Both the position numbers and the translations under genes were made by a program. Shown one piece after another: positions 42,973-47,111 of a stretch of 47,111 nt of DNA. The notes beneath the pieces were generated by a model. The model was not told the origin of the DNA, ran no database searches, and saw only the letters and a list, made by a program, of their open reading frames with translations. The stretch is taken from the NCBI GenBank assembly GCA_034189035.1, contig JAXHVA010000029.1, positions 1-47,111 on the forward strand, in the 5' to 3' direction. The DNA comes from JAUXFK01 sp034189035. GTDB taxonomy: Bacteria; Desulfobacterota; UBA8473. Position 1 is the stretch's first letter. Every line of letters starts with the position of its first letter.

Positions 42973-45459
42973 ATGGCACTGAGTGAAATAAAGAAGAATG
43001 AGAAAGAACTTTATGATGCTCGCCAATACTGGTGGTGGGCAGAAAAAAAGAGGTCCCCAAGGCTTAATTATGTAAGGAAGGCGATCTGGTCAAAGGGTAC
43101 CAAAGGGTCAAGTTATCTGCCTGGGATTCAGATCGACCTGGAAAATGCAAGGTGGCAAACAAAGATATTTAAGGAGGCCCTTCCCTCAGAGCCGTTTATT
43201 CTCACCAGGGCCAGGGCATTGGCTTCGGTACTTGAGAATATGCCTGTCTATATTACCGATCACTCCTGGATTCAGGGGTATCCGGGTTCTGCACCCCATC
43301 TTATTACCTGGATTCCTACAGCATCCCCTATGATTAATGACGACCTTATAAACGACCGCACTGCTATCATCCCTGATGAAGAACTGGAAGAGGCAAAAGA
43401 GATAGCGGATTTCTGGAAGGGAAGGACCTATTTTGATGTATGTACCCAGTATCAGAGCCGCAAGGAAAAAGTAGTATTGCTCGTTGCAGATTACGTGGCA
43501 CCAGGGAGGGAAACACTCGCGTTTGACTATGTAACTCCTCAGCCTGAGTGGATCTATCAAGGTCTTGACTCGATTATAAAGACAATCGATGAGAACCTTA
43601 AAGATGCAGAGAAAAAGATGAGAGAGCTTCCTACTGCAAAGGAGCAAGTCTCTTACATAGAAAAGATCGATACATGGAAGGCAATGAAGATCTGTCTGCA
43701 GGCAACGATTACATATGCAGGGCGTATTAGCCGACTGGCCAAGATAATCGCAGAGAATTTCGAGACCGATCCGAAGAGGAGGCAGAAACTCTTGCAGATC
43801 AGCGAGACCTGCGAGAAGGTACCGGCAAGGCCCCCTGAGCATCTATGGGAGGCCATACAGTTCGAGCACTTCATTCAGGTAGCTTATAGACTTGAATGGC
43901 ATAATGCTGCCTGGTCAAATCGTCCTGATTACTGGCACTGGCCTTTCTATGTGAAGGATGTCATAGAAGAAAAAAATATGACAAGGGATGAGGTAGTGGA
44001 GTACTGTGCAGAGTGGCAGATGGCTGCATACTCCATTGGGAAGACGTGGATCCGCGCGGGTAGAGAAGGCCTACAGGGAAGCCCTGGCCCCTATGTATGG
44101 ACCCTTGGAGGTTTGGATGAGGATGGCAATGATGCGTGTAATGATCTTACGGACTGTTATCTGGAAGGGGCTATATTAAGCAGGGTCAGTGACCCAACCT
44201 TTGGTTTTCGCTATAGCTCTAAAACACGACCGGAGACCTTGCGCCGGGTTTTTGAATGTATACGTCATGGTCTCGGTTATCCTTCCATCCGCAATGACGA
44301 CGTACTCATCCCTAACATCATGCACTGGTTCGGTCATCCACTCAAAGAGGCGAGGCGATGGGTTCACCAGGCCTGTATGGCACCTGCTCCAGATACAAAA
44401 TGGGCAGCCCCGCCTCTAAGATATCCGCATGCATTTATGGGTGTGGGGACAAAGGCGGTCGCCTTTGCCTTATCTGACGGTTTTGATCCGATAACAGGGA
44501 TGCAAACGGCTGCAAAGACTGGAGACCCGACGAAGTTTGAGACCTTTGATGAGTTTTATAATGCGTGGTATGAGCAATTGAAGGCCGGTTTTAGGATGGG
44601 AACAAGCATTGAGCACAGAAACAGGGAGATAGAGGCAAAGTACTATCCCAAACCAATGACCTCAGCCCTTTATGAACGGTGCGTAGAGACAGGCGAGAAC
44701 AGTGCTCTTTCAAAGGAGAGGGCCAGTTTATGGTTTACCCTCCTTGCCTTCAACGATACAGGGGACTGTCTGGCAGCAGTAAAGAAACTGGTCTTTGATG
44801 ACAAGAAGTATACGATGATCGAACTAAAAAACGCAATAGATGAGAATTGGGAAGGCTATGAAGATATGAGGATGGATTTTGTACGGGCGCCCAAATGGGG
44901 CAATGATGATGATTATGTAGATCAGGTATGGGTGAGGATGTATGAGGATCTAGGCAGGATGTCCTGGTCTGTACGCGATATAAACGGACAACCCTGGCCG
45001 ACCCTCCCCGAGAATGTAGCAGCATTCATAGTTGGGGCACCGAGGGTTGGAGCATTGCCGAATGGCAGAAGGTTGGGAGACCCGTTATATGATGGTGGTT
45101 GTTCTCCTGGTCCTGGACTCGATAAGAAGGGCCCAACAGCAGTATTAAAGTCCGTGTCCAAGTTGGATCATGTGGGTTCAGTAAGGGCGACGCTATTAAA
45201 TCAAAGACTCTCTCCCAGCCAACTTCAAGGCGAGAAGGGCTTTAATTTGTGGCGCGACTATATGAAGACCTGGCATGATCTGGGGATCAATCATGTACAG
45301 TTCAATATGGTTGATAATGAAACCCTGTATGCGGCCCAAAGAGAGCCGGAGCAATACAGTGAGCTTTTGGTTCGTATTGCCGGGTACAGTGCCCATTTCG
45401 TTGAGATGAACAAGATGACACAGGATGCTATCATAGCACGTAATGTGCAGAAGTTTTAG
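42973..45459 (+). CDS. X-succinate synthase-like glycyl radical enzyme, copy 4
   Basis: An 828-residue paralogue. A longer frame (888 residues) begins inside the small-subunit gene; I reject it because GGAAAGGAG lies eight bases before the ATG at 42973 and this start gives the same length as the other three copies. Catalytic Cys, Arg and Gly are all present. It is the most distinct of the four near predicted pocket and channel sites: WSNRPDYWHW instead of W.WRQD(Y/F)WHW, Trp359-Ile360, Leu591, and GPG where the others have GCG after GGCSP. It is followed at once by a 17-bp perfect hairpin that probably ends the operon. Confidence 0.92.
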   Translation: MALSEIKKNEKELYDARQYWWWAEKKRSPRLNYVRKAIWSKGTKGSSYLPGIQIDLENARWQTKIFKEALPSEPFILTRARALASVLENMPVYITDHSWIQGYPGSAPHLITWIPTASPMINDDLINDRTAIIPDEELEEAKEIADFWKGRTYFDVCTQYQSRKEKVVLLVADYVAPGRETLAFDYVTPQPEWIYQGLDSIIKTIDENLKDAEKKMRELPTAKEQVSYIEKIDTWKAMKICLQATITYAGRISRLAKIIAENFETDPKRRQKLLQISETCEKVPARPPEHLWEAIQFEHFIQVAYRLEWHNAAWSNRPDYWHWPFYVKDVIEEKNMTRDEVVEYCAEWQMAAYSIGKTWIRAGREGLQGSPGPYVWTLGGLDEDGNDACNDLTDCYLEGAILSRVSDPTFGFRYSSKTRPETLRRVFECIRHGLGYPSIRNDDVLIPNIMHWFGHPLKEARRWVHQACMAPAPDTKWAAPPLRYPHAFMGVGTKAVAFALSDGFDPITGMQTAAKTGDPTKFETFDEFYNAWYEQLKAGFRMGTSIEHRNREIEAKYYPKPMTSALYERCVETGENSALSKERASLWFTLLAFNDTGDCLAAVKKLVFDDKKYTMIELKNAIDENWEGYEDMRMDFVRAPKWGNDDDYVDQVWVRMYEDLGRMSWSVRDINGQPWPTLPENVAAFIVGAPRVGALPNGRRLGDPLYDGGCSPGPGLDKKGPTAVLKSVSKLDHVGSVRATLLNQRLSPSQLQGEKGFNLWRDYMKTWHDLGINHVQFNMVDNETLYAAQREPEQYSELLVRIAGYSAHFVEMNKMTQDAIIARNVQKF

Positions 45460-45500
45460 TAATGAAGGCACCCCATTTAAGGTTGGGGTGCCTTCATTAC
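45459..45500 (+). terminator. Perfect 17-bp hairpin after copy 4
   Basis: GTAATGAAGGCACCCCA and TGGGGTGCCTTCATTAC pair without a mismatch around an eight-base loop; the left arm begins at the last base of the copy 4 stop codon. The run of T after it is short (AATTTC), so termination may be partial and allow read-through into the transporter gene. Confidence 0.7.
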
Positions 45501-45613
45501 AATTTCATTGATTTTCACTGACCATTCAAGCAAAAAACAAAATATAGATGAGACATTGCCTTTTTGTTACAGGGAGGTGTTTGCTGAAGGTTTAAGAAAG
45601 GAGAGATTAAGGC

Positions 45614-46654
45614 ATGCGATTAAAGAGAACTTTTATCTGGGTCTTTGTTTTTTCCATATTATTCTTTTACTTCACAGGGATTTCGAACGCGGATTCTAAA
45701 AAACCAACAGTCTTATTAAAGATGGCCACTCATGCCCCTTTAGGAATAGGCATTGAGCTATTCGTAAGAGAACGTATCACCCCAACTATTTTGAGCGTAA
45801 CAGAGGGCGTGGTTGTTCCTGACTGGTACCATGGCGGTATCATGGGCGGTAATGAGGATTGGGTCGTAAAGATGCAGATCGATCAACTTCAGGGGGCAGT
45901 TTTAGATGGATCCGGAATTCATTTTGCTTGCCCTCAGTCAGTCATAATGCAGCTTCCTTTCCTCTTTAAAAATATCGAAGAGATAACATATGTAAAAGGA
46001 AAGATAAGAAAAAGACTGAATCAGATCTTTCAAAAGAACGGATATGAGATGCTCTTCTTAGCTGATCAAGGACCTTTTGATGAGATCTATTCAACGAAAT
46101 ATGAGCTCCGTAAACCCGAGGACTTTTCTAAGAGCCGATATTTGTCATATGGTGCTGCCGTGGAATACGAGACAATCAAGGCCCTTGGAGGGAGTCCGAT
46201 CCACGTGAGTGCACCGGAAGTACCCTCTTCCATTCGATCAGGGATATGCAATGCGATGTTCGCTGTACCCCTCTGGTGGGTTGGGGCACAGCTCTATACG
46301 ATGACTAAGTATATAACCCCTACGAAAATAAGATACGTCATGGGTGGCTTCGTAATTACCGAGAAAGCATGGAAGAGAATCCCCGAGAAATACCACCTGG
46401 CAATTAAAGAAGGAATTGAAGAATTAGAGACTGACTTTAACAAAAGATTAGCAAATGATAATGCAAAGAGTCTTCGAGCAATGTTCAAATATGGCGTTAA
46501 AGAGGGCGAATTGACTCAAGATGAAATCGAGGTTTTAAAGAAAAGGACAAGGTCTGTATGGGATAGGCTGGCCGGGAAGGAATATCCCAGAGAGCTCCTG
46601 GATTCTATTTTGGTTCATCTACAGGAGTATCGCTCCAAAGAAGCGACTAGATGA
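45614..46654 (+). CDS. TRAP-type solute-binding protein, DctP-like
   Basis: A 346-residue periplasmic binding protein. A signal peptide (about residues 1-27, ending GISNADS) is followed by the typical opening VLLKMATHAPLGIG, the DQLQGAVLDGSG region, QLPFLFKNIEEI and the ligand-Arg-type segment around YGAAVEYETIKALGGSPIH. It should capture an organic anion for a TRAP transporter whose permease subunits would lie beyond the window. GAAAGGAG precedes the start. Its position after four glycyl radical genes suggests uptake of their substrate or a co-substrate such as fumarate or an aromatic acid (inference). Confidence 0.88.
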   Translation: MRLKRTFIWVFVFSILFFYFTGISNADSKKPTVLLKMATHAPLGIGIELFVRERITPTILSVTEGVVVPDWYHGGIMGGNEDWVVKMQIDQLQGAVLDGSGIHFACPQSVIMQLPFLFKNIEEITYVKGKIRKRLNQIFQKNGYEMLFLADQGPFDEIYSTKYELRKPEDFSKSRYLSYGAAVEYETIKALGGSPIHVSAPEVPSSIRSGICNAMFAVPLWWVGAQLYTMTKYITPTKIRYVMGGFVITEKAWKRIPEKYHLAIKEGIEELETDFNKRLANDNAKSLRAMFKYGVKEGELTQDEIEVLKKRTRSVWDRLAGKEYPRELLDSILVHLQEYRSKEATR

Positions 46655-47111
46655 GTCCTTACTTTCTATCATTTTTTTGATACTTCATGCTAAATTTACT
46701 ATTGTCTTACACTTCATGTTTAAGATTTGATAAGAGACAGCTCAGCGATAAAAGAGAAAGGGGGGAACAAGAACAAGAATCTCATTACTTAGTAAGACAC
46801 CCTGCTTCCAAGATGGGGTGCTTTACCCCCCCCCACCTTTATCGATTTACTCTAACCATTTCAAGGAAATTCTAAGTGGCTTGTTGAACAGACCCGCGGG
46901 TTCAAGCGGTGTGTTTATTATAAAACTCGTCGTTCTGTTCATTCTATGGAGTTTACACAAGGCTGTCGCTGCGAGAATTTAGATTTGTTATGCCAAAATA
47001 TTTGTCGAGCGGGGTCTTTGAAAAATTATTTTCATTAAACTTTTACCGCCTTCCGTAAGGTGCATGAATGTGGTTAGAAAATGACTGATTTACGCGTGAT
47101 TCAGGCAATAC
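46655..47111. other. Right-end region without supported gene
   Basis: About 460 bases. An imperfect inverted repeat at about 46792-46825 (GTAAGACACCC with GGGGTGCTTTAC) may be the terminator of the binding-protein gene. A C9 run lies at 46826-46834 and a palindrome ACCCGCGGGT at 46892-46901. No coding region or RNA gene could be supported; TRAP permease genes do not start before the window ends. Confidence 0.45.

Noticed and set aside
1..47111. CRISPR array, rRNA or tRNA genes, prophage
   Set aside because: No regular short direct repeats, no rRNA-like or tRNA-like sequence and no phage structural genes were seen in any part of the window.

Overview
The window reads as chromosome of an anaerobic, AT-rich bacterium, most likely a Desulfobacterota (deltaproteobacterial) lineage. 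This rests on gene content: HdrB/HdrC-type iron-sulfur proteins beside a GlcD-type FAD dehydrogenase and an ADP-forming acyl-CoA synthetase subunit, a TRAP solute-binding protein, and above all glycyl radical enzymes of the fumarate-adding (X-succinate synthase) type. No rRNA, tRNA or CRISPR array was seen. Taxonomy is inferred from content only.

Layout. 0.2-8.6 kb (minus strand): energy and central metabolism. Genes run secreted protein, stand-alone pyruvate-kinase C-terminal-like protein, pgi, rlpA, hdrC, hdrB, then an IS200/IS605 remnant, an acyl-CoA synthetase (NDP-forming) alpha subunit and a GlcD-like dehydrogenase. 9.1-19.0 kb: a universal stress protein with its own promoter, then envelope and signalling genes: a BON/DUF1207 outer-membrane protein, a sigma-54-type response regulator, its histidine kinase, two exported proteins that overlap the kinase gene, a further exported protein and a MauG-like dihaem peroxidase. 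19.0-29.3 kb: an accessory and decaying zone. It holds a frameshifted hybrid histidine kinase, a frameshifted higBA pair, a YggL-like gene cut by an in-frame TGA, a GC-rich katG that looks transferred, an IS110 transposase remnant, a methyltransferase, a paraoxonase (PON1-like) lactonase and a vapB-vapC deletion fusion. A degenerate repeat of about 120-170 bp occurs three times between these modules. 29.3-33.8 kb (plus strand): a compact sulfur/tRNA-thiolation operon (nifS/iscS-type desulfurase, mnmA, cysteine synthase, mtaB).

34.3-46.7 kb (plus strand) is the most remarkable part: four tandem paralogous genes, each for exactly 828 residues, with two 77-residue four-cysteine small-subunit genes between them, followed by a perfect 17-bp hairpin and a TRAP-type solute-binding protein. 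In the first copy the thiyl Cys468, Arg483 and radical Gly804 have the same mutual spacing (15 and 336 residues) as the catalytic Cys493, fumarate-binding Arg508 and Gly829 of benzylsuccinate synthase. They are therefore predicted to be X-succinate synthase alpha subunits that add a hydrocarbon or aromatic substrate to fumarate. The paralogues differ at positions predicted to line the substrate pocket, while copies 2 and 3 share a 236-bp identical 3' tract that suggests recent gene conversion. No activating enzyme and no BssB-like second small subunit is present in the window, so these must lie outside it or be shared with another locus.
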